Shown here: positions 22,504 to 33,839 of the stretch, piece by piece
How positions within the stretch are numbered: the stretch's first letter is position 1
Layout of the letters: each line of letters starts with the position of its first letter
Source: Myotis daubentonii
Taxonomy: Eukaryota > Chordata > Mammalia > Chiroptera > Vespertilionidae
Assembly: GCF_963259705.1 (NCBI RefSeq)
Contig: NC_081840.1
Span: 115,681,074-115,745,073 of the forward strand
DNA: 64,000 nucleotides
Direction of reading: 5' to 3'
Program-made: the position numbers and the translations under genes
Notes under the pieces: generated by a model
Databases searched by the model: none
What the model saw: only the letters and a program-made list of their open reading frames with translations
Told to the model about the DNA's origin: nothing

Positions 22504-23180
22504 GTGAGGAGGAATATTCTGGGTAGATTCTATATACTGGTAAAAGTCTTAGGAAGAGAAAAAGCATAGAATGTTTGAAGAGTGCAAATAATACTATATT
22601 TTACAAGTAATACTATAAGTGGTTGGAACACACAGAAAGAAAGAATAATTTGCTATGAGTCTGGAGAGATAAGTAGCAGAGTCAGTCCATGCAGGATATT
22701 GCTAAGGTTTTTGTCTTATTAACAATGGGAAGCTTTGGTATGTATTAAGAACTGTGGAAGGGGCAGTGGAGTGGGTATGTCACCAGGTTCACATTTCAAA
22801 AAGAAGACTCTGGCTGCAATATGCAGAAGTGAAAGGGACTGGGTGAGGCTGTGGTTGATGTAGGGATGGTACTGAGAACCTGCTGCGCTTGTCCAGGGGA
22901 GGTGATGGTAGCCTGGATTAGACAGTAGCAGCAGGCATAGAGGAAATTACATAGTTCTGACATATTTAGGAGCTAAAGTTGGCAGGTCTTGGTGACAGAC
23001 TGGATGTGGTGTGTGTGTGTCTGTGTGTGTCTGTGTCTGGAAATGTCCAGAATTACTTCTACATCCTTGACTGGCAGAAATAGGTGGTGTTGGTACCACT
23101 CATTGAGAGAGGAAACATGGGACTAGGAACAGATATTTTGGGGAGTGGAAGTTATGAGTTGTTCTTGAATAAGAGGGACT
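22504..23180 (+). repeat. Ancient interspersed repeat, right part
   Basis: It resumes after the solo LTR with 'aagaagactctggctgcaat', 'ggcaggtcttggtgacagac' and 'tggatgtggtg', blocks of the same old family. A short imperfect (TG)n run is at 23010-23038. Confidence 0.5.
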
Positions 23181-24869
23181 TTTGCAATATTTATTTTCTT
23201 CTTTAGATGAAATTTGAAATTAATTCACAGCAAGTTGGGAATCTTTGACTCATCCAGAGAACTCAGATTCTGTTGAATCTTTACCCAAAATGCTCAGCTT
23301 TTTCAGATCTGAAAAGTGATATTTCAGTGCTTTGGGGTCAACCAGATCTAATACACAAGGTGGTCTATGACATGAACAATTTATATTTTTAAACCTTAGT
23401 TTCATCTCCTATGAAGTGTGAGACTCATTGAGATAATATATGTATTCATTCCTAAGCAAGAATCCTGCCTCTCCTATGAAGGCAGAACAATTTGGATCCT
23501 TGACTGAGAAGTTTTAGGGCATTTTTACAAACCCACTTAGGTCTGGGATGCTAAGGGGAAACATGCCTGTGGGCTGTTTCTCTGTCCTCTTCCTCAGTAC
23601 ACAGGGATACAGGACTTTCTGCTGCTCCATGCCAGGATGCAACAGAACCTGTCAACCTGCTCATCCAGCACCTTCTCCAAGACAGATAAGAATGTAGTTC
23701 CTAGGCCCTCTCTCTGTCTTATTTTGTTTATCTTTCTTTCTCCCAAAGTTGCATCACACAAAGATATACTTTAGTTGGTCAGGAAAAGGTTCTTAGAGGA
23801 AGTTGACGTGGGAGCCTATCTAAGGATGGGTAGATGTTTGGAAAGTAAATTCAATTTATAGCTTCAGTGCCTTGCATTTGAAACTAACCTAGTCCTCTGA
23901 GTGGGTTCTATTGTCTTTGGCAAGAATGGCCAGAGGATAAATGGCCTTTGTGCCATTTTTTATCTTGCCAGAGCCGCAGATGCTGGCATAAGTTTCGAAA
24001 TGCAGTGTGATTTCTCAGTGTCGCTTTTGGAGAAAGCAGTGTTGCGCCTCACATGCGGATGCTGGACTAAAAGGGAGTGAATGGGGAAGGACACGGAACC
24101 TTTGTCTTCACACAGAAGTCCCTGGGGGCCTGGAGGACCAGAATAGGCTGGTCCCTGCTCTCGGGGAGAGCCCAGTTCCCATATGAGCACTGATGTTCAG
24201 CTTCCAAGGCTAGAGCCACATCCATGGATCCCTTACCACAGCCCAAAGGGCATGCTTGTCCAACTTCCTGTCATCTACAGCTGTGTTGTTGGGGAAATCT
24301 GAGTGCATGCAGGATTAAATGTGGTTTTGTTAGCACATCAAATAATGACTGCCTAGATGTTTAGGACATCATGCTATCTCACCCCAAAGAAAAGACTCTG
24401 CAGCTTTCAGATAAAGAGGGGTTATTATGTGTTTGGATGGTGCGTGGCTAGCATTCACATCTGGTCAACACTGAGCAGGTTAGCCCAGGAAGAGAAAGAG
24501 GAGGGACCATCTCTGCTTCCATGAACATTAGGGCTGAACACTCAGACCACCAGGCTGGGGTCTCAGTCAGAAATGAGAATGCTGGCTGTTGGCATAGTCA
24601 TGCTATTGGAGTTATTATTCTTTATAGACTATTCTCAGTAACTACTGCATCTGTTATTCACATTTTTTCTTCTTTGCTCAGCATGTTTCCATTTTTCTTA
24701 GAACCATGCTTTCCTACATGAGTTTGATTCTTTCAGTACACAAAATAGAAAGTTGTCTGGGTGGTAATTAAGAGAATGAATTGGAGTTATCTCTTAGCTG
24801 TTTGACTACTTCTTTAAGAGTTTGGTATAATGTTATAATAGTTAGCAAATAGCTTGCACATACTCTCTT
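23181..24869. other. Non-coding DNA, nothing recognised
   Basis: No gene or clear repeat was recognised. Confidence 0.5.
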
Positions 24870-25165
24870 TCCTCTACTTTATGTATTCCTGGCCTCTCCA
24901 CGTGGCTGTCCAACTCATCCTTGAGGTCTCAGTTCGTATGTCACTTACTCAAGGAAACCTTCTCTTACTCCTAGACTAGATTAGTTTGGCCTAATAGTCT
25001 CTCCTAATAGTCTATGCTTTTCATTGCCACACAGTTGTAGTTTAATAATTTTAAGATTTATTTATTGTTTGTTTCCCTGGCCAGATTCTGTACTACTGTA
25101 TTTCCAAGGCCTAGTGTAGGATCAGACACAAAGTACTGAGTTAAAATGTGTTGAAAATCATAATC
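24870..25165 (+). repeat. L2 LINE 3'-end fragment
   Basis: L2 blocks in order: 'ttgaggtctcagttcgtatgtcac', 'ggaaaccttctcttac', 'tttattgtttgtttccctgg', then 'cctagtgtaggatcagacac' (the degenerate 'cctggcacatag' end). Confidence 0.65.
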
Positions 25166-25345
25166 ACCATTTATTGTGCACCTACTGTATGCCAGTACTG
25201 CCTGTTCCTCTTTTAAAAACTGTGTATGTATGCACACATAATTTTTGTTAATACTGACAACATCTCTATAAAGAAAACTCGGTCACTCCCATTTTACAAC
25301 TGGGAAACTGGGTTCACTGTTAAGGGTAAGAATGTTCAGCAGCTT
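25150..25345 (-). repeat. MIR SINE (reverse orientation)
   Basis: 'attgtgcacctactgtatgcc' followed by 'cccattttacaactggga-aactgg' is the reverse complement of the MIR core and 3' half. Its left edge abuts the L2 fragment. Confidence 0.6.
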
Positions 25346-25492
25346 TTAATGTTCAGGATATTCATACCTAGTTATCTAGAAAAATATCTTAAGGACAAAG
25401 AGGCTAAAAGATGAGAACATTTTCTCCTTGTATGGGCAAGGTTGAGTAAGGTTTGCTTTGGGGAGCAGGAGATGGGGAAAAATGATGAGGAA

Positions 25493-26014
25493 TGAGAGCT
25501 TAATTTTACTTTCTTTTTAAAAAATAATCCTTTATTGTTGAAAGTATTACATATGTCCCCTTTTATCCCCCAATGACCCCCTCCAGCCCCTCCCTGTCCC
25601 CCCCACCACAGGCCTTCACTGCCCCATTGTCTGTGTCCATGGGACATGCATATATGCATACAAGATCCTTGGTTTATTAACTCCCACCCACTCACCCTCC
25701 CCTGGCTTCCCTCTGAGTTTACGCACTCTGTTCCATGCTTCCATGTCTCTGGATCCACTCCGTTCATCAGCTTATTTTGTTACTAGATTCCACATATGAG
25801 TGAGATCATGGGATACTTGTATTTCTCTGACTGACTTATTTCTCTTAGTATGGTACTCTCCAGGTCCCTCCATGCTGTCTCAAAGGGTAAGATATTCTTC
25901 TGTTTTACTGCTGCATAGTATTCCATGGTATAAATGTACCACAGCTTTTTTCATCTACTGATGGTTACTTGGGCTGTTTCCAGATCTTAGCTATTGTAAA
26001 TTGTGTGAGAGCTT
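25493..26014 (-). mobile_element. 5'-truncated LINE-1, about 0.5 kb
   Basis: A minus-strand L1 3' end: T-rich tail from 25516, a C-rich 3'UTR (25558-25715), then ORF2 C-terminal sequence ending about 26005 ('ttccagatcttagctattg' corresponds to 10437-10456 of the full-length copy). Flanks share TGAGAGCTT (25493-25501 and 26006-26014). Confidence 0.85.
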
Positions 26015-26045
26015 TACTTTTCCAATGACTCAGTAGTATATAGGT

Positions 26046-26236
26046 CAATGGTTCTCAAAGTGTGGCCCCAGACCAGCTGCATGGCATCACTTGAGAACAG
26101 TCCAGAAATGCAAATTCTCCAGCCTCACTTCAGACCTACCAAAAGGGAAACTTCAGGTATGGGATCCAGCAACCTGCATCACCCAGAAACAGCCCGCTGG
26201 GGGATTCTACTGCACGCTCTAGTTTGAGAACCTTTG
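26046..26236 (+). mobile_element. MER5A (hAT-Charlie MITE)
   Basis: The termini CAATGGTTCTCAAAG and TTTGAGAACCTTTG are inverted repeats. The inside has 'gtggccccagaccagctgc', 'gaaatgcaaattctc' and 'cagacctacc', matching the recalled MER5A pattern. Confidence 0.85.
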
Positions 26237-26274
26237 GTGGAAAGGAAAGAAGATAGGACTTTGCTTTCTCATGT

Positions 26275-26430
26275 TGCCATTCCATTAGTTGGGACCTGTG
26301 ATATGTAACCTGATGACTCTGGGCCTCAGTTTCATTGTCTGTAGGATAGAGATAGTGACACCTAACCTACAGAGTTGCTGGAAGAATCAGTAAGCTAATG
26401 TAGGTGAGTGTGATTTGTACAGCATTGACC
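26275..26430 (+). repeat. MIR SINE fragment
   Basis: 'ctgggcctcagtttcattgtctgtaggat' and 'gttgctggaagaatcagtaagct' follow the MIR 3' half. Confidence 0.65.
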
Positions 26431-26854
26431 AAATAATCAAGTTGGGGTATGTGTTTGCTCTGATCCTCTTGGACTGGTACATATCACCATCACTCCCTCT
26501 CAGGGTGGGCCTGTGAGGCTACTTTGGTTCTCCTTTCCCTGTAGAATAATGCAGCCTATTCCTGACTGTTGAGGCCACTCCATGCATCTCCCAGAGGACC
26601 TTGCAGCTTCCCAAGGCTCTGTACATGGCAGCAAGAAGCCTATGTCAGCTGGTGAAGGGGGAGGATTGTGGCTAAGGGAGCAGCCTGGAAGGCTGAGCTG
26701 TGAAACTGACCCAGGTTCCATGTAAAAGACCTGGAAGGCTGTTTTGAGACAGCAGGTAGTCATTACAGGTGACAGGTGATCATGACCTGAGTGTGGAGAC
26801 TTATCAGTAAAGGTAATGATCATTGTGATTATAGCTAAACAATTTGGTGACTAA
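26431..26854. other. Non-coding DNA, nothing recognised
   Basis: The longest minus-strand frame (107 codons ending at 26500) has no recognisable domain. Confidence 0.45.
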
Positions 26855-27245
26855 CATGTGACGGGCTCAGTCTTCTTTCCTAAAATTTCAGATCGCATTG
26901 ATTGGCCCGAGTCCATCCCCTGCCCGGACCATTGCAGTGGCTCCTAGCCACCTTCCTGCTTTCAACCTTGTCTCTCTTCAGTCTATTTTCAACACAGCTG
27001 CTCGAGGGAGCCTGTTAAAATTAAAGTCAGAGGATAGTATTTCTCTGTCTAAAACCATCCATTGTTCTCTTATCTCAGAGTCAAAGTCAAGGTCCTCATA
27101 ATATCCTGGGAGGCTTGACAACATCTTTCCCACTTACCTTTCTGCCCACATTTCCTGCCAGTTTTCTGCTCACTTACTCTACTCTTTGAACATTCATGCA
27201 TCCTCCCACCTCAGACCCTAAGCTCTTCCTGGCCCTACTGCACAA
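26855..27245 (+). repeat. L2 LINE fragment
   Basis: 'cattgcagtggctcctagcc' and 'gtcaaagtcaaggtcctcataat' fit the conserved part of L2. Diverged and non-coding. Confidence 0.5.
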
Positions 27246-27469
27246 AATATATTCTATAGAGATGCATAAGGCTTTTTCTTTTAAGATTTTACTGAAATTC
27301 ATATTCTAAATTGAAGTAAGAAGTTATTTGTTTGGATATACCAATATTTTGTTTTTTTAATGAATATTTAATGAATGTAGCTCAAAGCCAAATGTGGATT
27401 ATTTTTATCCCAATGACTTCTGCAAAATAGCCAACATTTATTCATTGAGTAAATGGACATAGTCTAGCT
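27246..27469. other. AT-rich non-coding DNA
   Basis: No feature recognised. Confidence 0.45.
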
Positions 27470-27668
27470 AGGGCTGCTGCCACTCTAGAGGAGCCTCAGC
27501 ACTGCTGACATCAGTTGGGTGACTGTGGGAGTGTCTGGCACAGTGCAGGATGTTAGCAGCATCCCTGGCCTCAGTTCATTAGATGCCAGCAGCACCCGCC
27601 CCAGTAGGAAAGCAAAAATAGCTACAGACATTGCCAAATGCCCCATAGGGGGAAAAATTACTCTAGCC
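27470..27668 (+). mobile_element. MER20 (hAT-Charlie MITE)
   Basis: 'gtgcaggatgttagcagcat', 'ccctggcctcagttcattag', 'agatgccagcagcaccc' and 'gacattgccaaatgcccc' match MER20 in order. The termini are worn. Confidence 0.85.
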
Positions 27669-27689
27669 ACATGAAGGGTGTCATGAACA

Positions 27690-27785
27690 AAACCCGGGCT
27701 TCAGAGCCAGACAGGCTGGGGTTCAAATTCCAGCTCAGCCACCCCACCACCTAGGCAACCTTGGGCAATGAAGACGGTGAGAAAT
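27690..27785 (+). repeat. MIR SINE core
   Basis: 'cttcagagccagacaggctg', 'gttcaaattccagctcag' and 'caaccttgggcaa' are the MIR core. Confidence 0.75.
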
Positions 27786-28094
27786 GGGCTCAGGCTTTGC
27801 TGACAAATTGGATGCATCAGGGAAGCCTTCATGGTTTTGTTCTGAAAACTAGAAGCCTATAAACACCCAGGAACCTTTATAGGAACCTTTAGGCTTGGAA
27901 CCTTTAAGCTTCTATTTCTGAAAGAGGGAGGATTGCTGAGGAGACATCACAATCATGGACATACTGAATTTGAGATGTAGTCTCCATTGTGGAATGTCTT
28001 TTTAAAACTAAATATTGCCTGACTCTCTTAAAAACAAAAATAAAAAAACCTCAGTGTTATAATGTTAACAAAGACTCTGCCTCTTGACTTGGTC
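27786..28094. other. Non-coding DNA
   Basis: Contains small direct repeats of 'ggaaccttta' near 27870-27910. Nothing else recognised. Confidence 0.4.
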
Positions 28095-28650
28095 TTATCA
28101 AAGACTCTGACCATGCAGTCAGATTAAGTCACTCTCCTACTTAAAACTATCCAGTGGCTTTCCACTGAATATAGAATAAAATCTAATAATTTCATACCAC
28201 ACTCTCCAAGGCCCTTCCTATACAACCTACCTGCCCAACTTACCTTGTAACACCCTTCTCCTCGTACATTATGCTACTTCTATGGGGCCTTATGTCGGTG
28301 TTGTGAACATATCAAGAACATTTAGGTCTTAGGAACTTGCTACTACTCTTATCCTTTTCGGGAATACTCTTCCCACTGTTTTTCTTCTGTACCAGAGACT
28401 GTGTGTGATCAGTCAGCTTGCAGCCTTCCTGTTATTTCCTCAGAAAGTTCATTTGTAATCATGATTATCTTCTTAGCCTTTCTCATCCTCTGAAGTTGCT
28501 CATTCATTTGTTTATACATTCATTGATTGTCTCCCCCTTCCTGCCCCATGCGCTATCTTATCTGATTAGTGTGCCACTGTATTCTCAGCATCTAATACGG
28601 TGTCTTGAACACATTTGGCACATAGTTGTCTCACAATGTCCCACATTGAA
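28095..28650 (+). repeat. L2 LINE fragment
   Basis: 'aagtcactctcctacttaaaac', 'ccagtggctttccactgaat', 'ctccaaggcccttcc' and, near the end, 'tattctcagcatctaatac...acatttggcacatag' follow L2 order to its 3' end. Confidence 0.7.
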
Positions 28651-29052
28651 CCCTCCTTCATTGTCATGTTTATCCTAAAACCAGCATGGTTTCTCCTCCT
28701 GTCCACCCCCTCCCCTCCCACGTTTCAGGTAGAGCCAATCTGTTAGCATCACATACTTATTTAACAATTATATATTATGGATAGATATCCCATATATCAC
28801 TTCTCTCCTAGCCATGTAATATTGGAATCGGAGTGTCAGTAAACATCAGTTCTGAAAATCATCATCATCTATAAAAATAGTGAGGGTACTATAATTAATG
28901 CCATATCAGGGACTATTATGCTTTATGTGTTCTTATTTCTTCTCCACTCTCAGAATTATGACTTGGAAAAACAGGTACTTTACACAAGTTTGCTCATCAA
29001 GCTGATTGCCTATTGATCAAGATAACTTTCAACTTCAAAAATAAGAAACATC
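28651..29052. other. Non-coding AT-rich DNA
   Basis: No feature recognised between the L2 fragment and the LINE-1 remnant at 29053. Confidence 0.5.
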
Positions 29053-29112
29053 ATCAAAAAACTAAAATTGGAACTCCCATTTGGCCAGTGATGCCAATTC
29101 TAGAATTATATC
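29053..29112 (+). mobile_element. LINE-1 ORF2 C-terminal remnant (left edge of the satellite)
   Basis: About 60 bases ('ggaactcccatttggccag', then 'ctagaattatatcccaagaa') align to L1 ORF2. They match the reverse complement of 10515-10585 in the full-length copy, which encodes [18 protein letters not shown]. The sequence then turns directly into the minisatellite. The L1 3'UTR resumes beyond the array at 42453, so the array occupies the end of ORF2 and the start of the 3'UTR of one old plus-strand L1. Confidence 0.8.
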
Positions 29113-29722
29113 CCAAGAACATGAGAGGAAGACAGTTCACCTGACCAGAGCATAAGGAGAATCAGTTCACTCTGCAAGAGCTCGGGGAAAAATTCCCTCA
29201 GGAAGACATGAGGAGAGGACATTTCATTACAGTACACCAGCCAGGTCATGACAAGCTAGTTCACTCACCAAGAACATGATAGGAAGACAGTTCACCCAGC
29301 CAGATAATGACGGGCATCAGTTCACTTTGCAAGAGCTCTGGGAACAATTCACTCAGCCAGGCATGAGGAGAGGACAGTTCACCACACCTCACTAGCCAGG
29401 ATATGAGGACAGGTAAGTTAACTCACCAAGAGGTGATGAAGACGAAAGTTCACCTGGCCAGAGCATGAGGAGAATAAGTTCACTCTGCAAGAGCTCTGGG
29501 AACAATTCACTCGGCCAGAAATGAGGAGTGGACGGTTCACCACAGCACACTAGCCAGGCCATGACAAGCTAGTTCACTCACCAAGAACATGAGAGCCAGA
29601 CAGTTCACCCGGCCAGAGCATGAGGAGAATAAGTTCACTCTGCAAGAGCTCTGGGAACAGCTCACTCAGCCAGACATGAGGAAAGGACAGTTCACCACAG
29701 CTCACTCGCCAGGATATGAAGA

Positions 29723-32700
29723 CAGGTAAGTTCACTCACCAAGAGGTTATGAAGACGACAGTTCACCTGGCCAGAGCATGAGGAGAATAAGTTCACTCTG
29801 CAAGAGCTCTGGGACCAGATCACTCAGACAGACATGAGGAAAGGACAGTTCACCACAGCTCACTAGCCAGGATATGAAGACAGGTAAGTTAACTCAACAA
29901 GAGCATGAGAAGAAGACCGTTCACCCAGCCAGAGCATGAGGAGAATAAGTTCACTCTGCAAGAGCTCTGGGACCTGTTCACTCAGACAGACATGAGGAAA
30001 GGACAGACCACCACAGCTCACAAGCCAGGATATGACGACAGGTAAGTTCACTCACCAAGAGGTTATGAAGACGACAGTTCACCCGGCCAGAGCATGAGGA
30101 GAATAAGTTCACTCTGCAAGAGCTCTGGGAACAGCTCACTCAGCCAGACATGAGGAAAGGACAGTTCACCACAGCTCACTCGCCAGGATATGAAGACAGG
30201 TAAGTTAACGCACCAAGTGCATGAGAAGAAGAACGTTCACCCGGCCAGAGCATGAGGAGAATCAGTTCACTCTGCAAGAGCTCTGGGAACAGCTCACTCA
30301 GCCAGACATGAGGAAAGGACAGACCACCACAGCTCACAAGCCAGGACATGACCACAGGTAAGTTCACTCACCAAGAGGTGATGAAGACGACAGTTCACCT
30401 GGCCAGAGCATGAGGAGAATAAGTTCACTCTGCAAGAGCTCTGGGACCAGGTCACTCAGACAGACATGAGGAAAGGACAGTTCACCACAGCTCACTAGCC
30501 AGGATATGAAGACAGGTAAGTTAACTCAACAAGAGCATGAGAAGAAGACCGTTCACCCAGCCAGAGCATGAGGAGAATAAGTTCACTCTGCAAGAGCTCT
30601 GGGAACAGTTCAGTCAGCCAGACATGAGGAAAGGACAGACCACCACAGCTCACAAGCCAGGATATGACGACAGGTAAGTTCACTCACCAAGAGGTTATGA
30701 AGACGACAGTTCACCTGGCCAGAGCATGAGGAGAATAAGTTCACTCTGCAAGAGCTCTGGGACCTGTTCACTCAGACAGACATGAGGAAAGGACAGACCA
30801 CCACAGCTCACAAGCCAGAATATGACGACAGGTAAGTTCACTCACCAAGAGCTTATGAAGACGACAGTTCAACCGGCCAGAGCATGAGGAAAATAAGTTC
30901 ACTCTGCAAGAGCTCTGGGAACAGTTCACTCAGCCAGACATGAGGAAAGGCCAGACCACCACAGCTCACAAGCCAGGACATGACGACAGGTAAGTTCACT
31001 CACCAAGAGGTGATGAAGACGACAGTTCACACGGCCAGAGCATGAGGAGAATAAGTTCACTCTGCAAGAGCTCTGGGAACAGCTCACTCAGCCAGACATG
31101 ATGAAAGGACAGTTCACCACAGCTCACTCGCCAGAATATGAAGACAGGTAAGTTAACTGACCAAGAGCATGGTAAGAACACCGTTCACCGGGCCAGAGCA
31201 TGAGGAGAATCAGTTCACTCTGCAAGAGCTCTGGGAACAGTTCACTCAGCCAGACATGAGGAAAGGACAGACCACCACAGCTCACAAGCCAGGACATGAC
31301 CACAGGTAAGTTCACTCACCAAGAGGTGATGAAGACGAAAGTTCACCTGGCCAGAGTATGAGGAGAATAAGTTCACTCTGCAAGAGCTCTGGGACCAGGT
31401 CACTCAGACAGACATGAGGAAAGGACAGTTCACCACAGCTCACTAGCCAGGATATGAAGACAGGTAAGTTAACTCAACAAGAGCATGAGAAGAAGACCGT
31501 TCACCCAGCCAGAGCATGAGGAGAATAAGTTCACTCTGCAAGAGCTCTGGGAACAGTTCAGTCAGCCAGACATGAGGAAAGGACAGACCACCGCAGCTCA
31601 CAAGCCAGGATATGACGACAGGTAAGTTCACTCACCAAGAGGTTATGAACACGACAGTTCACCCAGCCAGAGCATGAGGAGAATAAGTTCACTCTGCAAG
31701 AGCTCTGGGACCTGTTCACTCAGACAGACATGAGGAAAGGCCAGACCACCACAGCTCACAAGCCAGAATATGACGACAGGTAAGTTCACTCACCAAGAGC
31801 TTATGAAGACGACAGTTCAACCGGCCAGAGCATGAGGAGAATAAGTTCACTCTGCAAGAGCTCTGGGAACAGTTCACTCAGCCAGACATGAGGAAAGGCC
31901 AGACCACCACAGCTCACTCGCCAGGATATGAAGACAGGTAAGTTCACTCACCAAGAGGTGATGAAGACGACAGTTCACCGGGCCAGAGCATGAGGAGAAT
32001 AAGTTCACTCTGCAAGAGCTCTGGGAACAGCTCACTCAGCCAGACATGATGAAAGGACAGTTCGCCACAGCTCACTGGCCAGAATATGAAGACAGGTAAG
32101 TTAACTGACCAAGAGCATGGTAAGAACACCGTTCACCGGGCCAGAGCATGAGGAGAATCAGTTCACTCTGCAAGAGCTCTGGGAACAGTTCACTCAGCCA
32201 GACATGAGGAAAGGACAGACCACCACAGCTCACAAGCCAGGACATGACCACAGGTAAGTTCACTCACCAAGAGGTGATGAAGACGACAGTTCACCTGGCC
32301 AGAGCATGAGGAGAATAAGTTCACTCTGCAAGAGCTCTGGGACCAGGTCACTCAGACAGACATGAGGAAAGGACAGAACACCACAGCTCACAAGCCAGGA
32401 TATGACGACAGGTAAGTTAACTCAACAAGAGCATGAGAAGAAGACCGTTCACCCAGCCAGAGCATGAGGAGAATAAGTTCATTCTGCAAGAGCTCTGGGA
32501 CCTGTTCACTCAGACAGACATGAGGAAAGGACAGACCACCACAGCTCACAAGCCAGGATATGACGACAGGTAAGTTCACTCACCAAGAGGTTATGAAGAT
32601 GACAGTTCACCCGGCCAGAGCATGAGGAGAATAAGTTCACTCTGCAAGAGCTCTGGGAACAGCTCACTCAGCCAGACATGAGGAAAGGACAGTTCACCAC

Positions 32701-33839
32701 AGCTCACTCGCCAGGATATGAAGACAGGTAAGTTAACGCACCAAGTGCATGAGAAGAAGAACGTTCACCCGGCCAGAGCATGAGGAGAATCAGTTCACTC
32801 TGCAAGAGCTCTGGGAACAGCTCACTCAGCCAGACATGAGGAAAGGACAGACCACCACAGCTCACAAGCCAGGACATGACCACAGGTAAGTTCACTCACC
32901 AAGAGGTGATGAAGACGACAGTTCACCTGGCCAGAGCATGAGGAGAATAAGTTCACTCTGCAAGAGCTCTGGGACCAGGTCACTCAGACAGACATGAGGA
33001 AAGGACAGTTCACCACAGCTCACTAGCCAGGATATGAAGACAGGTAAGTTAACTCAACAAGAGCATGAGAAGAAGACCGTTCACCCAGCCAGAGCATGAG
33101 GAGAATAAGTTCACTCTGCAAGAGCTCTGGGAACAGTTCAGTCAGCCAGACATGAGGAAAGGACAGACCACCACAGCTCACAAGCCAGGATATGACGACA
33201 GGTAAGTTCACTCACCAAGAGGTTATGAAGACGACAATTCACCTGGCCAGAGCATGAGGAGAATAAGTTCACTCTGCAAGAGCTCTGGGACCTGTTCACT
33301 CAGACAGACATGAGGAAAGGACAGAACACCACAGCTCACAAGCCAGGATATGACGACAGGTAAGTTCACTCACCAAGAGGTTATGAAGACGACAGTTCAC
33401 CCGGCCAGAGCATGAGGAGAATAAGTTCACTCTGCAAGAGCTCTGGGAACAGTTCACTCAGCCAGACATGAGGAAAGGACAGAGCACCACAACTCACAAG
33501 CCAGAATATGACAACAGGTAAGTTCACTCACCAAGAGGTGATGAAGACGACAGTTCACCCGGCCAGAGCATGAGGAGAATAAGTTCACTCTGCAAGAGCT
33601 CTGGGAACAGGACACTCAGCCAGACATGAGGAAAGGCCAGACCACCACAGCTCACAAGCCAGGACATGACGACAGGTAAGTTCACTCACCAAGAGGTGAT
33701 GAAGACGACAGTTCACACGGCCAGAGCATGAGGAGAATAAGTTCACTCTGCAAGAGCTCTGGGACTTGTTCACTCAGACAGACATGAGGAAAGGACAGTT
33801 CACCACAGCTCACTAGCCAGGATATGAGGACAGGTAAGT
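29723..33839 (+). other. 27 phased perfect 5' splice-site motifs inside the satellite
   Basis: CAGGTAAGT occurs at 29723 and every 158 bp after that through 33831. All 27 positions were checked and none is missing or shifted. One more copy is at 29410. CAGGTAAGT is the full consensus match to the 5' end of U1 snRNA. Right of 33840 the same place in the monomer reads CAGGTAAAT, CAGGTATGT, and then CAGGCTCTT or AAGCTAGTT. No pyrimidine-tract acceptor was seen in the units. Whether any is used for splicing is unknown. Confidence 0.9.
29863..33211. repeat. Higher-order repeats in the left half (948 bp and 2528 bp)
   Basis: Distinctive monomer variants recur as groups. 30361-30900 reappears about 948 bp on (6 monomers), as does 30996-31315 at 31944-32263. 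The block 29863-30683 reappears at 32391-33211, 2528 bp on (16 monomers). Both distances are exact multiples of 158, so the blocks were copied by unequal exchange or conversion without indels. Confidence 0.85.

Noticed and set aside
29410..33839. Multi-exon gene in the satellite, based on repeated splice donors
   Set aside because: No polypyrimidine-AG acceptors or continuing reading frame were seen in the units; the donors recur because the monomer recurs.
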